Origin: Pullulanibacillus camelliae
GTDB lineage: Bacteria; Bacillota; Bacilli; Bacillales; Sporolactobacillaceae
Direction: 5' to 3'
DNA: 64,000 nt
Assembly (NCBI RefSeq): GCF_014642655.1
Contig: NZ_BMIR01000001.1
Coordinates: 421,518-485,517 of the forward strand
Shown: piece after piece, positions 53,579 through 62,937 of the stretch
How the letters are laid out: every line of letters starts with the position of its first letter
Numbering within the stretch: the first letter of the stretch is position 1
Position numbers and translations under genes: made by a program
The notes under the pieces: model-generated
What the model was told of the DNA's origin: nothing
The model's database searches: none
Seen by the model: the letters and a program-made list of their open reading frames with translations, nothing else

Positions 53579-55651
53579 ATGGAACTCGTAACAGACCAAA
53601 ACATCCGCAGAATAAAGTCCTTTTTAAAATGGTTGATACGAGTCACCCTTGCCTTTGTTTTGCTGCTGATTTTTACTGTAGTCAGTCTTTGGATCTATGC
53701 TAAAATCCTTGGACCACCTCCGATAAAAGTCCCCCAAACCACAGAGTTTCTCACAGCAGATAACAAAGTGTTTGCCGAAGCAGAACATGGGAATCAAAAC
53801 CGTTATTGGGTGAATATTAACCATATTTCCAAGCCGGTGACTCAAGCCACCGTCGCTGTAGAAGATAAACGCTTTTACCACCATCATGGCTTCGATATCA
53901 AACGTATCTTTGGTTCCATCGTTGCAGATGTCACGTCCTTCTCAAAGTCTCAGGGAGCAAGTACATTGACAATGCAATATGCTCGCAATCTGTATCTGAG
54001 CAATGATAAAACATGGAAGCGAAAATTCCTGGAAATGTTCTATACCATGAGGCTCGAATCCAATTATTCTAAAAAAGATATTCTCGAAGGTTATTTAAAC
54101 ACAGTCTATTATGGACATGGTGCCTACGGCATTCAAGCTGCATCTAAATACTATTTTGACAAGCCTGCCAAGGACTTAACGCTTGCTGAAGCCAGTCTTC
54201 TGGCCGGCGTTCCAAATGGGCCAAGCTACTTTGCACCGGATGATCACTTTGACAATGCTAAAAAACGGCAACGGATTGTGCTTCAAGCTATGGTAAACAG
54301 CCACTACATTACCAAGGCCGAGGCAGCTAAAGCGTTCAACCAGCACTTAACAATCCTCAAGAAGCACCCTGCCTCGTCAAGCATTGCCCCTTATTTTGAA
54401 GATGCCGTTCAAAATGAGCTGCACACCAAACTCGGTTTATCAGAATCTGATATCGCCACAGGGGGGTTAAAGGTCTACACAACACTGAACACAGATTTAC
54501 AGGAAAAGGCCAATAAATGGGTGAAGCAAGTGATCGCCCCCGATTCAAGGATTGAAACTGCCCTTGTTTCAATGAACCCAAAGACCGGGGCGGTAGAGGC
54601 AATGGTCGGCGGACGGGATTACTCTAAGGATCAATATAATCTTGCTGTTCAAGCGAAGCGACAGCCTGGCTCTAGCTTCAAGCCCTTTTTGTACTACGCA
54701 GCGCTTCGCAATGGCTTTACACCATCATCAACATTGACAAGTGAACCCACCACCTTTACTTATGATGATGGACATCAGACCTATAGTCCAGAAAACTATG
54801 GAGGCTACTATGCAGGAGGTCCGATTACCCTCATGCAGGCCCTCGCCTTATCAGACAACATTTTTGCTGTCAAAACACACTTAGCCATCGGGATGGATAA
54901 GCTTGTCAGTACCGCACATAAAATGGGCATTTCCAGTCCTTTATCCGCCATCCCTTCTCTTGCCTTAGGAACGAAAGAGGTCAGTGTTTTAGAGATGGCG
55001 AGAGCTTATAGTACCATTGCCAATCTGGGGGCTCGCGTCAGTCCGAACTATATTACCAAGGTTGTCAATCGTGAAGGAGATGTCATTTATCAATGGCACC
55101 CTGAGAAAAAACAAGTGTTAGATAAAGCGACCAGCTTCGTTCTTTCGCAAATGATGACAGGGATTTTCGATCCCAAGCTCAATGACTATACAACAGTGAC
55201 CGGTAACAGCGTCAAAGACATATTAACGCACAAGGTTGCAGCAAAAACAGGAACAACCAATACAGACAGTTGGATGGTCGGCTTTACACCTAAAATCACT
55301 ACAGCAGTTTGGGTCGGTTATAAAGAGCACCAAACGCTAAGTACCTATCCAGACTCTCGTTATTCCAAAAAGCTATGGGCAAATTATATGGAAAGTGCGC
55401 TAGAAGGCCAACCTAAAAATAGTTTTAAGGCGCCTAAAGGGGTTGTAAAAGCCTGGGTTGATCCTGATACAGGAAAACTGGCGACAGATGCGTGCCCTAA
55501 TGCCCGCCTGACATACTATGTTAAGGGGACAGAACCAACCGAATACTGTGATAAACACCATGGCACACCTTACAAAAAGGAAAAAGACAAAGGGGCAGAC
55601 AAAAAAGGCAAAGGCTTGATTAATAAGATATTAGACCTTTTTCCATGGTAA
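53579..55651 (+). CDS. pbpG: Class A penicillin-binding protein (PbpG/YwhE-like)
   Basis: 690 residues: N-terminal transmembrane anchor (about 20-44), GT51 transglycosylase domain with catalytic Glu in VEDKRFYHHHGFD and GASTLTMQYARNLYL, then a transpeptidase domain with SxxK in GSSFKP, SDN (ALSDNIF) and KTGTT. The ATG at 53579 has GGAGG at 8 bases; the earlier ATG at 53564 would contain it. The context beside speE and the forespore promoter suggest spore peptidoglycan synthesis. Confidence 0.93.
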   Translation: MELVTDQNIRRIKSFLKWLIRVTLAFVLLLIFTVVSLWIYAKILGPPPIKVPQTTEFLTADNKVFAEAEHGNQNRYWVNINHISKPVTQATVAVEDKRFYHHHGFDIKRIFGSIVADVTSFSKSQGASTLTMQYARNLYLSNDKTWKRKFLEMFYTMRLESNYSKKDILEGYLNTVYYGHGAYGIQAASKYYFDKPAKDLTLAEASLLAGVPNGPSYFAPDDHFDNAKKRQRIVLQAMVNSHYITKAEAAKAFNQHLTILKKHPASSSIAPYFEDAVQNELHTKLGLSESDIATGGLKVYTTLNTDLQEKANKWVKQVIAPDSRIETALVSMNPKTGAVEAMVGGRDYSKDQYNLAVQAKRQPGSSFKPFLYYAALRNGFTPSSTLTSEPTTFTYDDGHQTYSPENYGGYYAGGPITLMQALALSDNIFAVKTHLAIGMDKLVSTAHKMGISSPLSAIPSLALGTKEVSVLEMARAYSTIANLGARVSPNYITKVVNREGDVIYQWHPEKKQVLDKATSFVLSQMMTGIFDPKLNDYTTVTGNSVKDILTHKVAAKTGTTNTDSWMVGFTPKITTAVWVGYKEHQTLSTYPDSRYSKKLWANYMESALEGQPKNSFKAPKGVVKAWVDPDTGKLATDACPNARLTYYVKGTEPTEYCDKHHGTPYKKEKDKGADKKGKGLINKILDLFPW

Positions 55652-55667
55652 GCAACCAAAACGCTTA

Positions 55668-55706
55668 GAGTGTGGAGAACTGTTAGAGTTCTTCACACTC
55701 TTTTTT
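55668..55706 (+). terminator. Terminator of pbpG
   Basis: GAGTGTG / CACACTC stem extended by AGAACT/AGTTCT, followed by T6. Confidence 0.88.
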
Positions 55707-55862
55707 ATACTATCAGAATGTATAACTCTGCTGCCGCTCATAAAGGAAGAGAGTATAAGGCGGGCTTTGACTTTTGCCATTAAAGCTTGCGGGCACCCTA
55801 AGCGTGTGGTTTGCAAAAATCACATCAGGAGTACCAGCGAGGTGCAAGCCAAGTTTTCTAAT
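55707..55862 (-). repeat. Dispersed repeat family A, copy 4 (reverse orientation)
   Basis: Read on the minus strand it matches copy 2 almost base for base: TTAGAAAACTTGGCTTGCAC, CTGGTACTCCTGATGTGATT, GCCCGCAAGC, CTTATACTCTCTTCCTTT and TTATACATTCTGAT. One side of the central hairpin carries a substitution (AAACCACA). Confidence 0.85.
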
Positions 55863-56025
55863 GACGAGAGGATGCAATTGGCATCCATGCCATCAGATTT
55901 AGTACAATAGCCTAGAGATAATGCATATATACCGTGACACACCACCTGCACGATAATTTTTCGGGGGTGTGGTTCTTTTTCTAATACAAGAAATATGCGA
56001 CACTGTTATCAAGGGGATGAAGGCC
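55863..56025. other. Spacer upstream of the MocR-type regulator gene
   Basis: It contains the hairpin at 55938-55981 and, to its left, about 75 bases where the regulator's promoter should be. No clear hexamer pair was found. Confidence 0.4.
55938..55981 (+). terminator. Hairpin with T-run ahead of the MocR gene
   Basis: CACACCACC / GGGGGTGTG (one mismatch), followed by GTTCTTTTTCT, 45 bases before the regulator start. It may be an attenuator or a backup terminator for pbpG. Confidence 0.5.
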
Positions 56026-57474
56026 TTGTTCAACGATTTTAAACTTATGGATGATCGTCCAATTTATATCCAACTTAAGGATTATTTAAAAAAGAAAATT
56101 ACTAATGGCCAGCTACTCGCTCACCAAAAACTCCCCTCGACTCGTGAGCTGAGCAAATTATTATCCATCAGTCGTAACACAGTGCTCACAGCCTATGCTG
56201 ATTTGGAGCAAGAGGGATTTATCTTCGCCGTTAAAGGAAAAGGTCATTTTGTCGATGCGGTCGAAACGGCGAAATCCCCTGCTATTCACTTAGACTGGAC
56301 ACAAAAAACCAATACTACAACACAGCTAGCAGAAGCATTAGATTTAATGAAGCACGGTGTGCGCCGAACAAAAGAGATGATTTCATTTAATAGCATTGCC
56401 CCGGATGAAGCCTTATTTGACGTTGAAAACGTTAAACGTGCATTTTTACAGCGCATGGCGATTGAAGGGCATATTGTTCTGAACTACGGTTATGCCAAAG
56501 GTTATAAACCACTGATTGATTATCTTCTACATTATATGGAAATGAAGGGTGTCGATATTGCCAATAAAGACATGTTAATAACCAATGGCTTCACTGAGGG
56601 GCTGGATATTCTTTTATCCTCCTTACAAAAGAATAGCGGCCGTATCCTTTGTGAAAATCCCACCCATCATTCCGCCTTGAAACTTTTTAAGCTACATGGC
56701 TATGAGGTTCAGGGGATCGATATGGAGGATGACGGCATGGCTATCGATGCGCTTGACCAAGCCTTATCTGAGCACACCTTTGATTTGGCTTATCTGATTC
56801 CGTCCTATCATAATCCAACAGGGATCGTTACCTCTTCCGAAAAAAGGATGGCACTTATGAGGCGGTTATCAGAGCAGCAGATCCCCATTATTGAAGATGG
56901 TTTTAACGAGGAATTGCGCTATTCAGGCTCCCATTTAGCCCCGCTCGCTACCTTTGCAGGGCAGGGGAATCAGGTCATTTATGTCAGCAGCTTTTCAAAA
57001 ATTCTATTCCCAGGATTACGTGTGGGTTGGATTTTAGCAGACAAGGCCTTGATTCATTCACTTGAGAGTGTAAAACGCGCGCGCACTATCCACAGTTCTA
57101 CCTTAGATCAAGCTTTGCTTTATCAATATTTGCATGATGGCTATTTTGAAAAATATTTAAAGAAGGTCAAAGCGGCCTATAAGAAAAAATATGAATGCAC
57201 CGTATATTATTGCAAACATTATCTGCCTTATAAGCGCTTGGCAGGTGATGGCGGACTCCACCTTTTTATTGAATTAGAAGATGCTTTGGACGCCCGAAAG
57301 CTTTTAAAGCTGTGCCTTCAAAAAGGTGTAAGCTTCTTCCCAGGCGATGTTTTTTACACAGATAACAAAGGAAAAAACACTTTGAGACTTGGGTTTTCTA
57401 GATTAAAAGAGGAAGAAATTGCTCTTGGTATTCAAACAATCGGGCATATTTTAAAACATGAGTATGGAGGTTAA
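56026..57474 (+). CDS. MocR-family transcriptional regulator (GntR HTH plus aminotransferase domain), DdlR-like
   Basis: About 482 residues: winged helix (about 10-75, RPIYIQLKDYLKKKI and LPSTRELSKLLSISRNTVLTAY) and a fold-type I PLP aminotransferase-like domain with PSYHNPTG and the PLP lysine in SSFSKILFPGLRVGW. Start: TTG at 56026 has AAGGGG at 9 bases, whereas the ATG at 56017 abuts it. It ends 4 bases before ddl on the same strand. In Brevibacillus the MocR protein DdlR controls ddl; the same link here is inference from adjacency. Confidence 0.88.
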   Translation: MFNDFKLMDDRPIYIQLKDYLKKKITNGQLLAHQKLPSTRELSKLLSISRNTVLTAYADLEQEGFIFAVKGKGHFVDAVETAKSPAIHLDWTQKTNTTTQLAEALDLMKHGVRRTKEMISFNSIAPDEALFDVENVKRAFLQRMAIEGHIVLNYGYAKGYKPLIDYLLHYMEMKGVDIANKDMLITNGFTEGLDILLSSLQKNSGRILCENPTHHSALKLFKLHGYEVQGIDMEDDGMAIDALDQALSEHTFDLAYLIPSYHNPTGIVTSSEKRMALMRRLSEQQIPIIEDGFNEELRYSGSHLAPLATFAGQGNQVIYVSSFSKILFPGLRVGWILADKALIHSLESVKRARTIHSSTLDQALLYQYLHDGYFEKYLKKVKAAYKKKYECTVYYCKHYLPYKRLAGDGGLHLFIELEDALDARKLLKLCLQKGVSFFPGDVFYTDNKGKNTLRLGFSRLKEEEIALGIQTIGHILKHEYGG

Positions 57475-57478
57475 GCAA

Positions 57479-58405
57479 ATGAAAGTTGGCGTTATTATGG
57501 GAGGCGTGTCCTCCGAAAAACAGATATCCCTCATGACAGGTAAAGAAATGATCGCAAATTTAGATCCTAGAAAATACGCGGTCGTTCCCATCGAACTAAA
57601 TGATAAATACGAGCTAATTGAAAAAGCTCGGTCTATCGATGTTGCCCTTCTGGCACTTCACGGGAAGTTTGGTGAAGATGGAACGATTCAAGGAACACTA
57701 GAAACTCTTGGCATCCCTTATACAGGAAGTGGCACACTATCTAGCAGCTTAGGGATGGATAAAAATATATCAAAAAAGCTTCTGCGTTTTGAAGGTATAA
57801 ATACACCAGACTGGGTTCATGTAACAAATACAGAAGAGCTAAAGATAGAAGAAGTCGACAAGCTGGGTTATCCGGTTGTTGTTAAGCCAAACTCAGGTGG
57901 CTCAAGCGTTGGCGTTCAACTCGTTGAAGATAGAGAGGCGCTGATTGCCGCTGTGAATGAAGTCTTCAAATGGGATTCAGAAGTACTTATTGAACAGTAT
58001 ATAAAGGGGGACGAAATCACCTGTCCGATCTTGGATGATAAATGTCTCCCAGTTCTCTCCATCCGTCACCAAGCAGCCTTCTTTGATTATTCTTCAAAAT
58101 ACACTGATGCCTCAACTATTGAGGAAGTCATTGAACTGCCGGCGGATTTAAATGGCCGTGTGGAAACCGCTGCACTTGGTAGCTATAAAGCCCTCAAGTC
58201 TAGCGTTTATGCACGTGTTGACATGATGATCAAGGATGGTACGCCCTATGTTATGGAAATCAATTCTTTACCGGGGATGACACAAAACAGCCTGCTCCCT
58301 AAAAGTGCCCGGGCCGCCAATATCTCTTACAGCCAGTTGCTCGACTTGATTATCGAGCTCTCTCTAAAGGCAAGAAGTCAGGAAGGCATGCTTCAACCTT
58401 TATAA
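57479..58405 (+). CDS. ddl: D-alanine--D-alanine ligase
   Basis: ATP-grasp enzyme making the D-Ala-D-Ala end of the peptidoglycan stem peptide. 308 residues: GGVSSEKQISLMTG, LHGKFGEDGTIQG, VVKPNSGGSSVGV, YARVDMMI and MEINSLPGMTQNSLLPKSA, with the Mg-binding Glu/Asn present. The serine/tyrosine omega-loop region (FFDYSSKYTDAS) keeps the Tyr typical of D-Ala rather than D-lactate ligases. ATG at 57479 with GGAGG at 8 bases. Confidence 0.94.
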   Translation: MKVGVIMGGVSSEKQISLMTGKEMIANLDPRKYAVVPIELNDKYELIEKARSIDVALLALHGKFGEDGTIQGTLETLGIPYTGSGTLSSSLGMDKNISKKLLRFEGINTPDWVHVTNTEELKIEEVDKLGYPVVVKPNSGGSSVGVQLVEDREALIAAVNEVFKWDSEVLIEQYIKGDEITCPILDDKCLPVLSIRHQAAFFDYSSKYTDASTIEEVIELPADLNGRVETAALGSYKALKSSVYARVDMMIKDGTPYVMEINSLPGMTQNSLLPKSARAANISYSQLLDLIIELSLKARSQEGMLQPL

Positions 58406-58452
58406 GAAATAAGAGAAGAATAATGCCTAAACCCAATAACTCCCTATACCCA

Positions 58453-58488
58453 AACAGCACCCGAACATCATGTTCAGGTGCTGTTTTT
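58453..58488 (+). terminator. Terminator of ddl
   Basis: 9-bp stem AACAGCACC / GGTGCTGTT with an inner GAACAT/ATGTTC, followed by TTTGGGG; stem strong, T-run short. Confidence 0.75.
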
Positions 58489-58628
58489 GGGGTCTTAGAA
58501 TATTATGTGTACGATTATTTTACGTGTAAACCCTTTCTTTAACAAGTCGATTACCAAATGTTCAAAAAACATTCACATTTTTGATTTTACGGATGTCCAC
58601 TTCATCTCATGCTTTATTAATAAAATAA

Positions 58629-58669
58629 CCGTATGGTAATTATCTATTTTTTGTAAAAAACCAATACGG
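58629..58669 (-). terminator. Probable terminator of the ThuA operon
   Basis: Stem CCGTATTGGT / ACCATACGG (one bulge) followed by TTATTTTATT on the minus strand, 22 bases past the ThuA-like gene. Confidence 0.55.
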
Positions 58670-58690
58670 GAAATAATTAATAGTAGATCC

Positions 58691-59338
58691 CTATCTCAAA
58701 AGAGTCCATGAAATCACTTCTTGTAGTATATTCGTAAAATTGGAATGGGTCAGGCCCTCTTTATTATGCGCTGGAGTCAAACAGCTAACGCGGCCCTTTC
58801 CAAAACCATGTGCCCAACCTGCGATGGAATGCCCCCTTTCTGAGACTGACTGTAAAAATACATTTGTTTCCTCTGTATTACAATGCACAAAATAATGCTC
58901 ATCCTTGATTTCAAAATCATGACTAGTCCTCACAATTTGATTCTCAACACTTTGATAGCTGACCATTGGATGTTCAACCGGATGATACTCAAAATATCCT
59001 TTTAGCATCTCAACATAAGAACCCGCTTCCGGATAGGAAGCTAATCCTGCATGCCAAGCAAGCCAGGCCCCTCCTTTAGAAACATAATCTATAATGACCT
59101 CCTCTATTTCTGCTGTCATCCAATGCTCCACATGTTCAGCTTGTGGATTCACCCGATTTTCTTTAAACAAAATCACAGCCGCTGGTACCGTATCCCTAAG
59201 CCTACTTGCTAACTCGTTTGTTGGAATCTCAATCCATTCTATATCTTCTTCTATTGATTCTGTCGCCTTGTCAAGGGCAGCCTTTACCCATTCATAAGGA
59301 TGATAATAATCTCCAAGCATGGTGAAGACTTTCTTCAT
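58691..59338 (-). CDS. ThuA-like domain protein
   Basis: 215 residues, glutamine-amidotransferase-like ThuA fold: MKKVFTMLGDYYHPYEW at the start, GGAWLAWHAGLASYPE in the middle and GWAHGFGKGRVSCLTPAHN near the end, all typical of ThuA proteins. The family has been linked to keto-sugar (trehalose and related disaccharide) catabolism. Last gene of the seven-gene operon; its actual substrate is unknown. Confidence 0.83.
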   Translation of the reverse strand: MKKVFTMLGDYYHPYEWVKAALDKATESIEEDIEWIEIPTNELASRLRDTVPAAVILFKENRVNPQAEHVEHWMTAEIEEVIIDYVSKGGAWLAWHAGLASYPEAGSYVEMLKGYFEYHPVEHPMVSYQSVENQIVRTSHDFEIKDEHYFVHCNTEETNVFLQSVSERGHSIAGWAHGFGKGRVSCLTPAHNKEGLTHSNFTNILQEVISWTLLR

Positions 59339-59388
59339 AATTTCTCCTCCTTCCCACTCTGTATAAAAAGGTCTATTATTCTAAAAAT

Positions 59389-60096
59389 CTACGGTTGCAT
59401 GGCTTCGCCACGGAAGTTGATAAAAGTAACATCTGAAGAAACCGCTCTTTTTCCTTCGATAATGTCAAGGATTCCTGTGGCAGTCTCTTCTGGGGTACCT
59501 GGTGCTTGTTCTCCTCCCATATCTGTCTTAATCCAACCCGGATGTACGGCAAATACTCTGATTCCCCTTTCTTTTAGGTAGTGTCTAAGCTGTTGGCTAA
59601 ACATATTCAACGCATGCTTAGATAAAGCATAGGGATAATCCCCTCCATATGCATTGACATAGCTTCCCGCTTCCGAAGAAATATTAATAATAGTCCCCCG
59701 CTGAAAGGACTGATTGGATAGAAGAGGCAAAAAATACTTCACGATCCGCATTGGTCCATAAAGATTAACATCAAAGGTTCTGTGTACTTCATCTATATTG
59801 AGGTGCTCAATATCCTTTTCCCTTTCAGTCAGTACTCCCGAGTTATTGATAATTACATCAATTGTTTGTTCAGTCTCTTTCATTGTCTTTACAGCACTCT
59901 GAATCGATGATTCATTCGTCACATCTAGAGTCACAGGCTTGACCTGACCCGGATACTTATCCATTAAGGGTTTGAGTCCATCGCGTAAAGCTATTGAATT
60001 TCGCCCCGCTGCGACGACCTTATGCCCCCTTATCGCACTTTCAGTTGTTAAAGCGAGTCCTAATCCTCGATTTGCTCCTGTTACAAGTATTTTCAT
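59389..60096 (-). CDS. Short-chain dehydrogenase/reductase
   Basis: 235 residues, classical SDR: NAD(P) motif TGANRGLG, NNSG in place of NNAG, catalytic Ser in INISSEAGS and YxxxK as YALSK. The Arg-Gly pattern after the glycine motif does not settle NAD against NADP. Substrate unknown; the operon suggests a sugar or polyol derivative. Confidence 0.88.
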   Translation of the reverse strand: MKILVTGANRGLGLALTTESAIRGHKVVAAGRNSIALRDGLKPLMDKYPGQVKPVTLDVTNESSIQSAVKTMKETEQTIDVIINNSGVLTEREKDIEHLNIDEVHRTFDVNLYGPMRIVKYFLPLLSNQSFQRGTIINISSEAGSYVNAYGGDYPYALSKHALNMFSQQLRHYLKERGIRVFAVHPGWIKTDMGGEQAPGTPEETATGILDIIEGKRAVSSDVTFINFRGEAMQP

Positions 60097-60122
60097 TGAA
60101 TCCCTTCCTAATTTAATTTTTC

Positions 60123-60599
60123 TTATTTAGCACCAAGCTCTTGCAGACCCAAAGTCACACCGAGCTGCTGAACAGAGTCAAAGAGACAATAGCGTCCTGA
60201 TCCATATTCTCCTTTGTGGATTAATGGCAGACCATATTCTGTAACAAATTCGATGTGTTTCTCAAACCCATTTATAGTCAACGTAATAAAGTGGACGCCT
60301 GGACCATTTTTATCTTTAAATTCCTTCCAGGGACTGGGGTCATCCAAGGGCTCCAATAATTCAAGGGTTATAGCACCCATCCGAATATTAGCTATCTTTG
60401 TTCGTGCAGTAACTGGCTTCCCTCTAAACAAGGTATACGCCTCCCCTAATGAAGATGAAGGTGGAGCTACATCTTCTGACGGTAGGACAATCTCAGGCAT
60501 TTCAATATCAAACAACTCTGCATAATGTTTTACTGTCGCATGGATATCCTCCACAACAAGCCCTATTTTTACAATTTCATTGCTTTCAATCCGTTGCAA
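60123..60599 (-). CDS. VOC (glyoxalase-like) family protein 1
   Basis: 158 residues, two beta-alpha-beta-beta-beta modules: KIGLVVEDIHATVKHYAELF and GVHFITLTINGFEKHIEFV. Homologous to the next gene upstream (shared LEL(L/I)EP, HKGEYGSGRY / QKGEYTGGRY). The first-strand His of metal-binding VOC enzymes is Lys here and the final-strand Glu is Gly (TLGLQE), so metal binding may be lost. Ends 27 bases before the SDR. Confidence 0.82.
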   Translation of the reverse strand: MQRIESNEIVKIGLVVEDIHATVKHYAELFDIEMPEIVLPSEDVAPPSSSLGEAYTLFRGKPVTARTKIANIRMGAITLELLEPLDDPSPWKEFKDKNGPGVHFITLTINGFEKHIEFVTEYGLPLIHKGEYGSGRYCLFDSVQQLGVTLGLQELGAK

Positions 60600-60610
60600 G
60601 CTGAAACCTC

Positions 60611-61084
60611 CTATCGATCATTTTCAAGTAGTTCAAACATGATTTTCAGGTCCTTAAAGGTATCCATATAGGCATATCTGCCACCCGTGTACTCACCTTT
60701 TTGAACTAAAGGCATATGTGTTGATTCCAATAATTGAATTTTTTCCTTCATTCCATCAACTATAAAAGCAATATGATGTGGTCCTTCACCGTGCTCATTC
60801 AGATGATCCCTCCAAGTACTAGGATGCTGATCAGGTTCTATAAGCTCAAGCTGCAGGGACCCCATATCAAAAAAGGCAAGCTTAGCTCGTGCTTCTGATG
60901 ACTGTCCCTTATACTCTGTTTGAGCGATATCCACTGTATCCGTTAAAGACCATTGTGGCTTATCAATACCAAAGAAGTCAGCATAGGCTTGAGAAGTCTT
61001 TTCAATATCCTCCACTAATATACCGATCTGTGTGATGACCTTTGTACCTAAGATTCCTGTTTTAACATGTGTCTCATTTTTCAT
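60611..61084 (-). CDS. VOC (glyoxalase-like) family protein 2
   Basis: 157 residues, methylmalonyl-CoA epimerase-like layout: QIGILVEDIEKTSQAYADFF, LELIEPDQHPSTW, GEGPHHIAFIVDGM and a C-terminal IMFELLE. It keeps the His of HHIAF and the terminal-strand Glu, with Gln at the first ligand position, so it could still bind a metal. 11 bases from its paralog. The reaction (epimerase, lyase or isomerase) is not evident. Confidence 0.82.
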   Translation of the reverse strand: MKNETHVKTGILGTKVITQIGILVEDIEKTSQAYADFFGIDKPQWSLTDTVDIAQTEYKGQSSEARAKLAFFDMGSLQLELIEPDQHPSTWRDHLNEHGEGPHHIAFIVDGMKEKIQLLESTHMPLVQKGEYTGGRYAYMDTFKDLKIMFELLENDR

Positions 61085-61126
61085 TCTGATTTAACTCCTT
61101 TTTTATTAATTTTTATATATAATGGC

Positions 61127-62014
61127 CTAGCCATCATAACCCCATCTTTTTGTCAGCCTAAACAATACAAGCATAATCACGAGTGCAATAACAAATAATA
61201 TCCAACCCATCGCTGAGGCATAACCCATCTTTGAATATTGAAAAGCATTTTGATAGAGATACAAAGCATAGAAGGTTGTGGAACCATCAGGACCACCATC
61301 GGTAATAATAAAAGCCTCTGCAAATTGCTGCAGCACCGCGATGATACCCGTGATGACATTAAACAAAATAACAGGCTTCAGCATGGGTAAAGTAATTTGA
61401 AAAAATTGTTGAATAGGACCAGCTCCATCTATTCGCGCCGCTTCATATAAGGATGCCGATATCCCTTGTAAACCTGCCAAATAGATAATAATCATGCGCC
61501 CAGAGCCCCATATCATCATGAGAATAAATGCTGGTTTTGCCCATCCCGGACTTGAAAACCACCCTGGACCATTTGTTCCGAAGAGATGCAGAAAGGAATT
61601 GACAATTCCATTATCAGGCTGTAGCACCCAAATCCATAAGATAGCCAAAATAACCAATGGAACTAAAGTAGGCAAAAAGAAAACCACTCGAAAAAATGAA
61701 AGCCCTTTAATATTTTTGTTATTAAGTAATACGGCGATGAAAATGGTCACAACAGTGGTTAAGCCGATCCCAAATACGACAAGGTACAGTGTATTTCCAA
61801 GAACCTTATAGAACAGCTTATCCTGAAACAAAAGCTGCTTATAATTGTCCCAGCCTACAAAGGTAGGCGGGCTGATCACATTATATTCAGTAAAAGAATA
61901 ATACAATGAGCTAAATAGTGGGTAAGCCGTAAAAACTAGAAATCCTATAATCCAAGGAGAGATAAAAAGAAGTCCATTTCTTAAATTTTTTCTTTTCAAA
62001 TTCATCATTTCCAC
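61127..62014 (-). CDS. Carbohydrate ABC transporter permease (MalF/UgpA type)
   Basis: 295 residues, six transmembrane helices, N-terminal basic MNLKRKNLRNG, and the EAA loop EAARIDGAGPIQQFFQITLP contacting the ATPase. Belongs to the CUT1 sugar uptake class. It lies 3 bases after the other permease. No ATPase gene is in this operon portion; a shared MsmX-type ATPase is likely. Confidence 0.9.
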   Translation of the reverse strand: MEMMNLKRKNLRNGLLFISPWIIGFLVFTAYPLFSSLYYSFTEYNVISPPTFVGWDNYKQLLFQDKLFYKVLGNTLYLVVFGIGLTTVVTIFIAVLLNNKNIKGLSFFRVVFFLPTLVPLVILAILWIWVLQPDNGIVNSFLHLFGTNGPGWFSSPGWAKPAFILMMIWGSGRMIIIYLAGLQGISASLYEAARIDGAGPIQQFFQITLPMLKPVILFNVITGIIAVLQQFAEAFIITDGGPDGSTTFYALYLYQNAFQYSKMGYASAMGWILFVIALVIMLVLFRLTKRWGYDG

Positions 62015-62017
62015 CTC

Positions 62018-62899
62018 TTATTCCTTGATTCCTGACATAGCAATACCTTGAATAAAATATTTTTGCATTAGGAAGAAAATGATAAGCACAGGAAGCGTCA
62101 TGCTGACTCCAACTGCTAACAGCAATGGCCACCTTGGGTCATTGACCGACATGATTTGCTGTACGCCAAGTGATAAAGTATAAAGCTTGTTATTACTTAA
62201 GAAAATCAAAGGTCCAATAAAATCTCCCCAAGTATTCAGAAATGTAAAGATTATTACTGTTGTTATAGCTGGTTTTGATAACGGCAGCACAATCCTCCAA
62301 AAGATCTTAAATTCATTAGCCCCATCAATTCTTGCAGATTCTGAAAGCTCATAAGGTATACCCAAGAAAAATTGGCGAAGTAAAAAGATGAAAAAAGGGT
62401 TTCCAAAAAAAGCCGGTACAGTCAAAGGAAGAAATGTTCCGATCCAACCTAACTTTTGAAACAATAAAAATAGAGGAACCATGGTTACTTGAAAAGGTAA
62501 CAGCATGGTTGTTAACACGATGATGAAGATGGCATCCCTAAACTTCCATTTTATCCGTGCAAATCCATAGGCAATCAATGTATTGGATATAAAGCAACCA
62601 AAAATATTAACCACTAAGATGAGCAATGTATTCTTTAAATATAATAAGAAAGGAAAAGCCGTGAAGGCTTCTTTATAATTCGACCACTGAAAAACTTTTG
62701 GGATTCCAGGATTAGAAAATAATTCAGAGCTATTCTTCAAGGAACCAGATATCAACCATAAAAACGGTACAATAAACGCAAGAGAAAAGAGAATCAACAG
62801 GACATACACAATTAAAGTTTGAAGCTTCTCTGCTCTAGTTTTTGACTTCACCTTTTTTATTGAAGGTCCTACATCAGGTACTGGTGATGTACTCGTCAT
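62018..62899 (-). CDS. Carbohydrate ABC transporter permease (MalG/UgpE type)
   Basis: 293 residues, six transmembrane helices, NTLLILVVNIFG segment and the EAA loop ESARIDGANEFKIFWRIVLP. MalG-like by its long N-terminal tail and C-terminal end YFIQGIAMSGIKE. In this operon the MalG-type gene precedes the MalF-type gene, the reverse of the usual order. Confidence 0.9.
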   Translation of the reverse strand: MTSTSPVPDVGPSIKKVKSKTRAEKLQTLIVYVLLILFSLAFIVPFLWLISGSLKNSSELFSNPGIPKVFQWSNYKEAFTAFPFLLYLKNTLLILVVNIFGCFISNTLIAYGFARIKWKFRDAIFIIVLTTMLLPFQVTMVPLFLLFQKLGWIGTFLPLTVPAFFGNPFFIFLLRQFFLGIPYELSESARIDGANEFKIFWRIVLPLSKPAITTVIIFTFLNTWGDFIGPLIFLSNNKLYTLSLGVQQIMSVNDPRWPLLLAVGVSMTLPVLIIFFLMQKYFIQGIAMSGIKE

Positions 62900-62937
62900 T
62901 TTGCATCCCTGCTTTCAGATGTCATTTTTTGAAATAA

